A DNA stretch of 64,000 nt from Moniliophthora roreri (taxonomy: Eukaryota > Basidiomycota > Agaricomycetes > Agaricales > Marasmiaceae): contig LATX02000214.1 in the NCBI GenBank assembly GCA_001466705.2, forward strand, positions 124,001-188,000, written 5' to 3'. The notes below the pieces were generated by a model that had not been told where the DNA came from, made no database searches, and saw nothing but the letters and a program-made list of their open reading frames with translations. A program made the translations under genes and the position numbers. Positions 48,879-59,885 of this stretch are shown piece by piece; position 1 is the first letter of the stretch, and each line of letters begins with the position of its first letter.

Positions 48879-49280
48879 ATGTCATATATACAGGATATAG
48901 CATGGTTCACGCTCCTTGGCAACCTGACATCAACTTTGGAGGCTTGGCCACTGTCACTGGAAGAGAGAGTAATGCAGGAAATGTTGGATATAGATTTGGG
49001 AGCGCTGTGGGAAGGAGCACACATGCCAGAGTATGTTCAGGAAGATGGAGCCACTTTAATGGAGGCCCTCAACACATCCTTCGCACTCAAACCATCAGAA
49101 AGCTCATGCGCAAAAACACCAGAATACATTTCACCATCCAGGCTATCAACCCCATTATCTTATACCCCCAAGACCTCAACTGATTCCTTACTATCAACTC
49201 CTCCTGCATTAGAACCTCATTACGATGAACAGGTTAGGAATGGCACAAACAAGAAAAAGAGACAGATGAACAAGAAATAG
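48879..49280 (+). CDS. Unrecognised open frame (133 codons), low support
   Basis: An open frame in AT-rich sequence with an acidic, Ser/Thr/Pro-rich product ending in a basic stretch (NKKKRQMNKK). No domain, splice evidence or relative in the window. It could be the last exon of a transposon-borne gene. Listed because codon content is more protein-like than its surroundings. Confidence 0.25.
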   Translation: MSYIQDIAWFTLLGNLTSTLEAWPLSLEERVMQEMLDIDLGALWEGAHMPEYVQEDGATLMEALNTSFALKPSESSCAKTPEYISPSRLSTPLSYTPKTSTDSLLSTPPALEPHYDEQVRNGTNKKKRQMNKK

Positions 49281-50768
49281 AACTTTTCATTGTACTCTAC
49301 AGACTCTATGTATTACTAGCAGCACCATCTCTTGTATTTCTTGTTGCATGGACTCTATGTATCAGTAGCAGTGCACTATCCTGTATTTCTTGATCACTGT
49401 ACATAGATACCCATCATTATATACACATATACCCTATGATATATTTTATACAGCTTCTTAAATGCTCTATTCTGGCATGAAATGGGTCCAAAATGATCTT
49501 AAACTATATTTATTGGTGTTGTTGGAGTTGTATTTTTTGTTTTGAGATTTGAGCACTTGATGTTTCAGTCATGTGAATGAAGACCCCTGCAATGCGTTTT
49601 GTTTATTCCAATCATTATTCAAACTCCGCTCTTTCTCTCTTTCTTTTGTACCACCACCATCTCCCTCCAACACACCTCGTTGTTGTCGTTGTCATCATCC
49701 AGCCTTCCAGTCTCCCAATCCTCATCTCTTGTTCCTCATTATCATCCTCTCTCATTACCTCACCATGCCTGGGCATCGCATTGAGAGTCCAATTCCCAAT
49801 TGCAGCCATAGCACATCTCCCCCACCTTGTGGTACCAGTACCCGCTCTCGTCGACCAATGCTTAAAAGAAACATGCATATACCTTGATGGCAAATGGCAA
49901 ACTGAGTTTTTTTCATACCTCACTCGCATGGTAAGTATCACTAGTCCTCCATCACAACAATACATTAACTACATGTCTCATAGATTCGATATGGTTATTG
50001 CTCTGCTCAAAAGGCTGATACTGGGAAAGCCAAGGCGGAGATACGACTCATCCCTGGCAATCCAGATATCAATTGGAATGACCGCTAATTTGTCTGAGAT
50101 AAGACTAGTGGAAAACTACCCTAAAAGATAACCTCCAAAAGTCTAACTCAGTTTGTTGTGCAAGTGTGGATCAATGTGATCAGAGTTACTGCACTTAGAA
50201 TGCCAACAAAACTCTTAGCTAGGTTGATTCTCTCTTATTGAAGTGTTCTACTTCAAAGTGTTCACCTCCAGAGGAGTATATATGGTTTTAAAATGTTTTA
50301 TATCACAAACACACACACAAAACACAAAGAACACAGTGCACAAAGCACAAACACAAGAGCTACAGTCCCATACAAAGACTCAATAGCTGATATAGTCTGA
50401 CCCTATGGAGTTCAAGACTTCTTCAAGATAACTACAGCACACAGTGTACTGGAAAAGGTCCTAGACCAATTTCTACAAAGAGTTCAGTGCAGGCACACCT
50501 CTTGCTAAGACTCTAAGTGTGTCACAACCTGATACACACACAGGCCACACTCCAAGTGCCCAAGGCTCCTTCTTGGTGTAAAGTTTCTCTTAGAAAAGTG
50601 CTATAACGCACTCAAGATGTTACTCTTATCTCTTACGACACAAGTTCATTATCAGACATCTATCTCTGGAGTCACTCAGGATGAATCTCCAGAGCCTGAA
50701 GCAAGGAAGCAAAACTGGAATGCTATACAAATTTATACACCAAACAAACTCTTCATGTATTCACAATC
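49281..50768. other. AT-rich repeat-island sequence, no supported gene
   Basis: Includes an open frame at 49577-50131 with a low-complexity His/Leu/Val-rich start, which I do not trust. A CA-rich simple-sequence patch lies at about 50300-50360, and LTR-like sequence leads into the direct repeat at 50769. Confidence 0.35.
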
Positions 50769-51022
50769 AGAGGGGGCAGAGTTACTTGAGTATGTACAAA
50801 TATCTAGCTGTCCTTATATACAGTCCAAGGAATATATCTACAGAAAATTATAAATAATGTCTGATAATTCAGGAAATGACAAATGAGTGACTGAGATACT
50901 AAAAGAGGGATTATTCAGATGTCATGGAGTCTGGCCACTAGGGTATCCGACCATATCCGCATGGGTATCTATGTTTCCAGGTGTTCTAGATTCTATAATT
51001 TGTATTTTCTCTTTTCTAAGTC
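50769..51022 (+). repeat. 254-bp direct repeat, left copy
   Basis: Matches 51482-51735 with a constant offset of 713 bp and no indels. The 14 differences I count are all transitions. It contains TCCTTATATACAG, a TATA-like motif as seen in LTRs. Confidence 0.85.
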
Positions 51023-51024
51023 AG

Positions 51025-51025
51025 N
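51025..51025. other. Ambiguous base N
   Basis: The only undetermined base in the window. It lies three bases past the end of the left direct repeat, exactly where the two repeat copies stop matching, so the local assembly may be wrong. Confidence 0.95.
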
Positions 51026-51481
51026 ACTAGGCCTGACACCTTTGGTTCCCACCTAGAATGTCACTCTGATGGGCCAGAAGGGAGACACAGGCACTGGCCA
51101 ATCAGTTTTGACGTTGAAATTATGTGGAAACCATCCTGCATATCTTGATAACTTTCAGCCCACTTGCCACATCCTCTGAGTCCAAGTCCCCGCTAAAGTC
51201 CCTCTGGCTGTGTGGCTCAGTATTCCTCTCAATGCAGTTTCAGAGAACAAGCCCGAGGTTTGCTGCACCTCTGTAACAGCTTGTACAGTAGGAAACTTTT
51301 GTTTGATAACATTGACAAACAAGTGTCTGAGAACTTGAAACATCGAGCAAAACCCAAAGTGGCCTGAGGAGTAACAAGAGAAAACACTGAAAGCAGAAAT
51401 TAGAGAGACAAAGAGCATCCCACTTGCAGAGACTTTGAATGATCAATAGCCATCATCACCAATGTACCCTCCACAACACCT

Positions 51482-51735
51482 AGAGGGGGCAGAGTTACTT
51501 GAGTATGTACAGATATCTAGCTGTCCTTATATACAGTCCAAGGAATATATCTACAGAAAATTATAAATAATGTCTGATAATTCAGGAAATGACAAATGAG
51601 TGACTGAGATACTAAAAGAGGGATTATTCAGATGTCACAGAGTCTGGCCACTAGGGTATCTGACCATATCCATGCAGGTATCTATGCCTCCAGGCATTCT
51701 AGACTCTATAATTTGTATTTTCTCTTTTCTAAGTC
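51482..51735 (+). repeat. 254-bp direct repeat, right copy
   Basis: Partner of 50769-51022. Could be a pair of LTR fragments or a local tandem duplication of a 713-bp unit. Confidence 0.85.
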
Positions 51736-52279
51736 GGGTATCTACGAGCGGATGGCTGTATCCGTCCCATCTTTTGACAGCATTTCCCTTTTCTAGTATC
51801 TGCACATTGGTAGTGGCCTAGATGCCAAATTTTCCAAGGTCAGAACATGCTGTTATTGTTCCTATCTCCTTTGACAATGCATGCTCGGTCTTATTTAGGA
51901 TTTCTTGCATATTAGATATTCTTCATATGTCTCGTTTCTGTAGGTAGTGGATGTCCTTTGGAAGTGATTTCTGTCTTTCTGAGCAGGCTTTGTACCTAGT
52001 TTGCTCATCACATATTGTTTAGCCACCAGTGAATTCTTTATTAAGAGATCACCTGCTTTGACTCTGATCCGTATATTGACTTTGGAGGAGGATCGTTCTA
52101 TGATCGTTCCTGTTCTAAGTCATCTTTCGGTTTTGATGTCTCCTCTAAGTACCTCTATACTGTTTGACTGCAGGTTGCACTTTGCAGATGTCATAGAAAA
52201 GTAAAGTAGAAGTTAAAATCCCATTGATAGCACTTTTGAGAGCTTGGTTAACTAGCCAATGCATTCATTGAGCCATAGT

Positions 52280-52515
52280 TAGATTCCCTACAGGTTTCAG
52301 GAGTGATCCGCTTTGGATCTGATACTTAGATAGGTTAGAAAGTACAGCTTAGACACCTCTGTATAGCGTATCATATAGCTCTTCATACTTTCTAAGGTAC
52401 TACCACTTCTCTAAGGCAATGACTAGCAGACTGGGCTCACTCTAGTCCTTATTATCCGTTATCTCATGTCATATTAAAGTGTTCCAATTCAGAAATAGTG
52501 TAAAATGAATAAAAG
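52280..52515 (+). repeat. LTR-like repeat end, copy 1
   Basis: Shares a diverged series of words with 56600-56855 in the same order: TTCCCTACAGGTTT, GGGCTCAC.CTAGTCCT, ATTAAAGTG and a terminal AATAAAAG. Both copies end immediately before older coding remnants, as expected for the right end of an inserted element. Confidence 0.55.
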
Positions 52516-53429
52516 TGGGTCTTTTCTAGGTTTGACATATTACCATGACCTTATCCCATATCTTGACCCAAAGATGGAATATGGTCAAGGTGTCCAACAC
52601 CTCTCAATTGCACCTCTTCTCTGCACTGCTTCTTTTATCGACAAATTCAAAAGTGTCGATGCCAATGTCAGACTTGCATATGTGACCAGAGTTTCCCTAT
52701 ATATGCTACTAATATTTTATCAGTGCCCATGAAGAGGTCGAAAGATTACTGCTCAAGACTACAAGCCTGTTTGGATTCCTTTACAGCTTCAAAGATTATC
52801 AGACTGGAAAGTTTTATCCTGGCTTCCTCTAAGGTTATTTGCTGGTCCATGTAAGTACTGCAATGTTTCATGAGTATCTTACTGACTATCTGTGTTGTCT
52901 AGCTCTGGCAAAGTATTCTTGTGAAACTAACGGCTGCCTTGGGGCTATCAGAGGCTATTGGCAGAGATGATGGCAATGCTGTTAGAGATGGTATCAATGC
53001 AGTCACCATCAAGTCTATCACCTACATTGCTTGCCAGGTATTTAAACCTATTCACATGTTTCAAGTTTCTAACGACGTTTGTAGGTGTCCTTTATGCTCA
53101 CAACTCACAATACTTGGTCTCACACTGTTGGAGGATTCAATATTTTTGCTTTTTATCATAACATCATCACCATCTTCAAGGCAGGACCTCTTAAATGGCA
53201 AGAAGAGACTCTGGATTGGTGGAACAAGTATGTCTTCTAACTACTTTCGAACATTTCACTGATTTTGACACATTCTTATAGGCAAGTTTTGCAACCAGCC
53301 GACTCTATTGGTGATGAACCCAAAGAAGGCTTGGATATGGCTTTGGCCCTGGCTCAGGCTGCTGAAGCCAATGTCACTGCTGCCAACCCAACACCATCTG
53401 ATCCTGCCAACGGTACCCAGCCTGCTTAA
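52505..53429 (+). pseudogene. DUF6698-like gene relic
   Basis: Pieces read LTYYHDLIPYLD, AHEEVERLLLKTTSLFGF, GYLLVHV, then LWQSILVKLTAALGLSEAIGRDDGNAVRDG, INAVTIKSITYIACQ, VSFMLTTHNTWSHTVGGFN, FYHNIITIFKAG and LDWWNKQVLQPADS, joined by normal small introns and ending at 53427-53429. From memory of the family this order and the ITYIACQ...LDWWNK pattern fit the agaricomycete DUF6698 domain, which is multicopy and often found near transposons; no function is known. An in-frame TAA right before GYLLVHV breaks the frame. The assignment is from recall of family motifs and needs a profile search. Confidence 0.5.
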
Positions 53430-53849
53430 TGATTATTTTCTATTTATTCGCTGTCTTTGCCATTTTGCTACACTTGTAACTTGCACTCGTACTTGCTCCT
53501 CTTGCTGTCCTTGCTCTCTGCTGCATTTTCTCTCGTCCAGTCACTCCTGCATCTGCTCCCATTCAGACTCTCATCCATTGTTATCACTATATTGCATCAG
53601 ACTCATACCTTATTCATGGAACAATGCATCACTCTCATTACTGTACTGTTTTCTCCATCATTGTCTGTAGCACTCACATGTATTGCATTAATGTCTGTAT
53701 TGTCTATAGTTAATGGTTAATTCACATTATAATGGTTCCAATATAGTGTGAATGGCAAGGAACTATATCCTACCTGTACTTGTGATGCTGACCTGCTACT
53801 CGAAGTATTCTCCATTTCCTGCAATGTATGGTTATTGAGGTGAGATCTC

Positions 53850-54260
53850 CCTTTTACTAGTTGTATTCCCACTAACTGGTTATCACACCAGAAACCCGTG
53901 TTTGCTTGTTTCGAGCCCTATAGCTGCCTTAAACTAATAATGACTGCCACCAACTTGCCTTAACCTCCATTAACCGCCATAACCAGTTAGAGGGGTTATG
54001 GGGTGGTTAAGGCCCCTTTTACTAGATAGGACATCAGATAACCGGTTATCCTATATATTTCTAGATACAACATGTCTAACTGGCTATCTCTACATTAACC
54101 AGCAATGACCCAGCTATGACATCCTCAAACCAGCCAAGAGCCCTATTTACTGGTCGTGTCAAATCACTGACTGCAAAACCAGTTGGCGGAGAGTCACAAC
54201 AAATCATGGGTGACATAACCACCCCCCCACCTTGGCCATAACCCCCATAACCAGAGATCT
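53850..54260. repeat. GGTTAT/ATAACC-rich repeat
   Basis: Dense in ATAACC, GGTTAT and TTAACC words on both strands (for example GGGGTTATGGGGTGGTTAAGG). It shares a CTAGTAAA-type motif and GGTGGTTA with 47880-48120. Probably another member of the same non-autonomous element family. Confidence 0.5.
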
Positions 54261-54399
54261 CTAGATATATGAGAGTGTTCATGAGTGTTGGGCATTGTTC
54301 CTCAGTCATGCCGACTTGTCATTTTGTGCGATGCTCCAGCTCAAACAATTGAGTGATGTTGTTGCACCTTCCTGACACCAACCCAAGTAACATGCAATC

Positions 54400-55140
54400 A
54401 GCTTTCTTGATGCTACAACCAATGCTTCAAAAGTTCGTGAGGTTGATCTAAGCATCTGTCATCGAATAACTCACGTCTCCCAGGCTGTAGAACTCGATCC
54501 ATCATATTCAAAAGCACATGCTTGATTGGCCAAGGCCAGAGAGGTGAGCCTTCATCTTAACATTGCACTCTCTTGCCTCACAACAGGGTCTTGCAGGGCC
54601 TTGGGCAGTTCTGGCATAGTCAAAGTGCATGGCTCAATGCAATCAATTCCTTGCCAAACGTCAACCTGACTCCAGCACAACTCGCTCAAAAAGCAGAGTA
54701 CAACCGTTGCATGCAAAACTTGTCTTCATTCTACTATGCTTTACTTGGCAATGGTGGTCAAAATGAATCAAAGAAGGTTGCAACGCCTTGGCAGTATGCT
54801 ATGGCCAATCCACCGCAGGGCGAACATGACAGCAAAGGCAGTGTGAGTAAGAATTGTGACAGTGGTCAAGTCTATCTTCTGACATCCCACTTATACACAG
54901 GTAGCTCTTATCTGCTCATTGTACTTAGAGTTCGAGAGTGGCATCAAATTTATCAGAAAGATGAAATTCGTCAATAGTATGACCATCTCCCTAACCAGTG
55001 TTATCGACTTCCTTTTGAATGCCATCATACATGACAAACACATCGTTCACTCACCTGACAAGACTTGGATTTGCAAGCTGACAGCACAAAGTACATATAA
55101 ATGGACTCGCATGAGCCAACTCAATGCTTACTTTGAATTC
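54400..55140 (+). pseudogene. TPR-family relic, middle exons of the broken-up copy
   Basis: Exon 2 FLDATTNASK is followed after an intron by AVELDPSYSKAHA, a TGA, and LAKARE. The next exon has FWHSQSAWLNAINSLPNVNLTPAQLAQKAEYNRCM and later ATPWQYAMA, equivalent to the LTPAE and PPWRRALA regions of intact copies. Further on come LFEFESG-like and LTSVIDFLLNAIIHDKHIVHSPDKTW segments that align with ALMHDMRILHVFDETW of copy C. The stop and the loss of the upstream exon show it is dead. Confidence 0.68.
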
Positions 55141-55144
55141 TGAA

Positions 55145-56599
55145 GTGGAGGCAGAAAATGAGATGCAGCAGTGAAGATGCTCAAAAACCTATGCCTCTAC
55201 TATGAAAACATGAGGCCTGTGGTGCCAAAATACCCCCAATTAAAAGGTATATATAAGTTCTTGATTCTCAGTTTTGTTTTGCGAGTTGGTTTGGCATGGT
55301 TTACTGTTACTGCAATGTCAAGAATAATTCTCAATGTCTTGCTCGGTAGTTCAGAGACGATTGCTTTCAAAACAACTTCTCAGATCGAGATTGGTGTTCA
55401 TTTTGTATAATATTTATTGGTTTTTCTAGTTCTTTCAATCACTTCAAAAGCAAATACTGGTATATATTTTCGACCAGAAACTGCCCAAAGAATAAACTTC
55501 TTCTAAGTGAGAATAAAGGTACCTCTTGTACCTGAATATAGCCCTCTTAGCTATGTTCTGCAACGATTCTCAAGAGGACAAATCTTCTAGACACTGCTAG
55601 CCTGAAACCCTCTCTGATTCATGTCGAAACACCAGACTATACTAATGCACGTCAGTTACCCTCTTGGTAAACTGATACAATATTCTTCTTATCAGAAAAC
55701 ACGCCTCTTGCATTAAAAACTAAGCTCTTCCTAGCTTTTATTTATAACTCTGGTTTGGGTTACAATCTCAGGTCTCAACTAGCCTGTGCCTCTTGCACAA
55801 CTAAATAAGCTAGGGCCCGAAGTGGTTGAAAAATACTGATTGCCAGTAGCTCTTCTACCTGAACAACAATGTCATACACTCTGGTAATTGGTGGGCAGTA
55901 TCTCTCCTGCCTTCCACCTACAAAACATGTCCCCTTATATACCCTACAACATAAATAATCTAATATATCTGTCACAAATACATATAAAACTGAGTTGGGT
56001 GATAATTAATATATAAACTGAGCTGTGTTTAGTAATTTCTCTGTCACAGTGCCCTATTGTAGTCAGGCTTCATAGCCATAATCTCTTTTATTCTTTTTTC
56101 TTTAACGATTGTGCAGTCTTCTGACACAAATCGTCTGCAATTTTCTCTAACAAACAGCTCTCCTATCGACTCCGTTTGCAATTATTATACTTCCATGCCG
56201 CTCTGCACAGTTCCTTCCTTCTCCATTTCCTATCATCTGCCTTATGGATGCATAATATGCTTCCATTTGCTCTTCTAATGCATACGCGTAAGCTCAGCCG
56301 TGTTATCTCTTGTCATTACAGCTTTGTCTTCCGTTTTTCCGTGACATAGGCACCTTTCCAGGTAACTGATTGTCCCTTCTCTATTTCATATAATATAATT
56401 ATCCATATCTCGAGTATCCCTCGCTGATAATTTGTCATTCTCTGTGTTCCTTCTCTGTTTTATATCCATTTCTCGGTAATATTCTTGTTGATGTATCATC
56501 AAAGGCTTTTATTCTTCCTTCAAGTTGGGTATGAATTGAAAATATTTGTTTAAAAATTAAAATATTCCCTTTGGTATGCTTTCGATAGAGAGGTGTGAT
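55145..56599. mobile_element. LTR-like/transposon-derived insertion in the TPR relic
   Basis: Non-coding AT-rich sequence separating two consecutive parts of the same TPR relic. It contains CCCCTTATATACCC, like the TATA region of the 254-bp repeats, and its right end (56600-56855) matches 52280-52515. No terminal repeat pair could be fixed, so the exact borders and class are uncertain. Confidence 0.4.
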
Positions 56600-56855
56600 G
56601 TGGTTTATTTCCCTACAGGTTTTGGGATGCTCCTCTGTGTTCAGATTTGCTGTTTATTTTCATACTAGCAGTGGTCAGGTACCCTTGTATGGCCTACCAT
56701 CAACCATTACTCTGCTAATATTTTGTATCCTTCTCTACTACTTGCTTTGACTAGTTGCTCAGGGCTCACACTAGTCCTCAATTCCCTTATCTATATCATT
56801 TTCAACCATTAAAGTGCAAAATATTCTCTATTTGCATGCAAAATAAAAGGTAAAA
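56600..56855 (+). repeat. LTR-like repeat end, copy 2
   Basis: Diverged partner of 52280-52515. TPR-family coding remnant resumes directly after it. Confidence 0.55.
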
Positions 56856-56869
56856 GTTATGCATATCAG

Positions 56870-57240
56870 CAGGGCTATATTGACGTTCCACCTGATGATG
56901 GGTGGCGAGCTGTTGTTCTAAAGCATTTGGATAAGGAGGGTTGGGAAAAGGTTTAGCCAGCTCTGAGCACTACCATACAGTGAGTGATCCCACACACTCA
57001 AGCATGTTATGGTGCCCTGATCATTTGGTAGGTGCTGGATTTTGTGTTCAGTGTACCATTGCGGTGCTATGGAGCCCATCTACTTTCTTGGGCAGCCTGA
57101 TTACCTCAGTCGAGCTGTCAGAGTCATTGATGGGGATATTCAATCTTCATGGTTATACACACAGAAAGATAGGTAATGGAGCTCATACTGAAGTAAAGCA
57201 GACATCATTGACTGTCAAACACTATAAAGAAGAATAGAAC
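56870..57240 (+). pseudogene. TPR-family relic, 3' part of the broken-up copy
   Basis: Reads DDGWRAVVLKHLDKEGWEKV, a TAG, then PALSTTIQ. This matches FREAVLKRLADKGWDDVGPALSDTIE of copy C and AAREGWDGARSALSATIK of copy I. After an intron-like gap YLSRAVRVID matches YLSRAIKVLKWARSY of copy I. The rest of the C-terminus is lost. Confidence 0.68.
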
Positions 57241-58026
57241 TGCAGCATTACAGAAGTGGGAGGTAAGCAATGAATATGTTGCCCATGTTACAAATCCACA
57301 CACACACACTGCACCATCCAATTTCAACCCATACTAAAGGAAAGGAAATGATTAATACACTGGAACATGAAGCAAGCCCTTTGCTTTACCTCTCAAGTAT
57401 TGACATGCTGAGTGGTGACATGAGTCCCATCACTCTTCTTGTAATCAACAGTGACATGCTCTTGCTGGTCACCAGGTGGTTTACTTTTATGAGCCCCTCC
57501 TCTGTTGCCATTGTGATCAATACTGATTACAGCGAGTATAGAGAGACATATTTTTCACCTGATCACAGCACTGGTAGCGCCCCTTGACTGAGCGTTGCTT
57601 GATTTGCTCGAATTCTTGACATCATTCTCAATCTCCTGTTTCTTGGCCGGCTGCGTGGCATATTCATTTGGATTCTTCCAAGATATGTTTAAGCTTGACA
57701 TGATGAAGATAAAGGGTGAAGCTGGTGAGGGAAGAGCAGGCGGATGTAAGCTAACAAGAATAAAACACCTTACTGTTTAAATGTGGGCACCTGAGATGGC
57801 ACCCAACTTGGTATGGCTCAATTCACACTGAGCTGAATAGAATTCATCAAATTGACAGGAATATGGTACAAGGGGGATCAAAGAATGATCAGGTGAACAG
57901 ACATTCATAAGATATGCTGCACACTAAGCTAAAAACGGATGCTCAAAAGACACTGGATAGCCAGAATCTACATAATAAAGACTCTACTCATGTTACCCCC
58001 CACATGCACCCCAGGCCTGCTCGTGG

Positions 58027-59885
58027 TCTACTAAGTATTCCTATCCAAACACGAGGTAACTTCACCATGTCAAGGTCCCAGATAGCAGGACCGCTTTGGT
58101 GTCCAGTATCAAAGGTTGCTCCCATGTGAACCCGACCGATCATCCATTCCAGCACGTTCCAGAAACTCTGATACTCACACGTCTACGAGCCAAGGGTCTT
58201 CAAGCAATTCCCGGGCACTTGCTCGTTCCTCTGGATTCAATCGCAAGCACCGACGTAAAAACCGCGTAGCAGCTTCCACATTTCCATCCTGAAGGTCAAT
58301 TGACGCGAACTTTGCAAGGAGTTCCTCCAAGGGCCAAGTAGGTTCCTCATGACTGGTGAAATTCTTCCATGAACCTGCAACATACAACGTCAGTGCCAAG
58401 AGCAGTCCACAGGGTATAAGATGCTTCTTACCATCCGCATTGAAGTACTTATTATTATATTCGCACTTAGAGAGGAAGATAGGGTCGAACTTGGCTCCAA
58501 GCGCTTCCGTCATCCTGGCCAGATGATCTTCCTCTGCATTCCACTTGTCACCGTTGGCGCCAAATTCAAACAACCAGAAGCCAATGAGGAACTCGGTGAC
58601 CTGCATATAACACCAATAATCAAAGCCGTGATCTGAGTTATACACAGTGATGCTCACTACGCATCCCAAGTTCCAGATATCTGCAGACGTCCCCCAAGGG
58701 TAACCAAGGATTATCTCGGGCGCTCGAAGTGCACTTGGTTGAACAAGGTCCTGAAAATGCCGGTCTCTCCAGTGAGCTATTGTGAGGTATGATGAGCTTC
58801 GTTCGAAGTCAAGAATACATAACTGTCGAACCCACAGTGACCAACATCAGCTAGTACTGCTTCAAGCTGATCCGTAGAGACTGAATCTTTTGTGGATAGC
58901 GGAAGAGCCTGTGAAACGACAGGTACAACAGGGGGATTGATTTCCGTTCCACAATCATACGAAACGGAAGGTTTCGCAGCCAGCTCGTGAGCTACAACAG
59001 CAGAGACATCGGAAGGACGGAAGAGAATGTTATCGTGCTTGATATCTGTATTGAGCAACGATTGAGTTAATTTTTCCTGAAACAATCCCACCTAACGCAC
59101 CGGTGTGAACAATCCCGCAGACATCATGTAGATACTCTAGACTGTACAGCAGCTGCTTTGTGATCCGCTTCGTCAACGCCATGGACAGACGCCAATCCCC
59201 ATCATCATTCTGTTTACGAATGTAGTCCACGCTATACCCAAGCACTTCTGTAACAAGACACATATGAATACCATGAGATCCTCGAAACTCGAAGGTGTCG
59301 TATAACGCGAGGTTGTGTCTGAAACCGCGATGACTGGGCTGGGCAGCAGCAATCTTCTGAAGCATGCGTACTTCATCTGATCGTTGTTTTGCGCCAGACA
59401 CCTGAAGGGCTTTGGTTGACTCGCATGTAAGAATCTTCAGTGCGACAAATCGATCTTCTCTGAAAAGAACGTCAGATAGAGTGATTACAAGGAAGCATCG
59501 ACTGATCAAACGCACTTTCTGTCCTTTGCGAGCCAGACACTCGCATATTAGCCCCATCCTAGTTTGCGAACGATGCAGAAACGACCACCTTCGAGCGGCT
59601 GACCAAGTCTAGCTGGAAAGTAGCCAGGGTTATCTCCTCCTTCCTGACGTAGGTCTTCCTCGGGAAATCCATAGTTGGCACTGGTGATGCTTCCAGAGGT
59701 AGCGTGGCTGGAGTGCGACTTCATTGACATAGGAATACGAAATATTGTGGGGAAGATACGCGAAGCAAAGTTGGAGGCGAGATGTACCTGGAGGAACGTG
59801 GTGAAGGCGGGTGAAATAAGCAGTCCCTCTGAACCTCAGAGAGGCTGAGAGTTCCGCATAGGGTTGAATGAAAAAAGTAGGATTT
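58027..59885. repeat. Segmental duplication, kinase unit copy 2
   Basis: Partner of 44333-46190; see that entry. TPR-family sequence lies just before this copy as well, so the duplicated unit may originally have been TPR gene plus kinase. Confidence 0.88.
58175..59730 (-). pseudogene. SRPK-like kinase, duplicated copy with nonsense mutation
   Basis: Same exon layout as the kinase at 44483-46038. In exon 1 the glutamine codon of the Gly-rich loop (KLGWGQ) is TAA instead of CAA (59550-59548), a single C-to-T change on the coding strand that ends translation after about 60 residues. All downstream motifs (ALKIL, HTDIKHDN, DVGH, PEIILGYPWGT) are still present and the other differences are few, so the copy is young. 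Internal re-initiation would lose the nucleotide-binding loop. Confidence 0.83.

Noticed and set aside
50280..50360. CA-rich tract as a functional repeat
   Set aside because: Simple-sequence tract without array structure; no CRISPR-like or satellite organisation.
47840..54400. Search for an intact transposase, reverse transcriptase or integrase in the repeat island
   Set aside because: No frame with DDE, RT (YxDD) or integrase motifs was found; only non-autonomous or decayed elements are visible.
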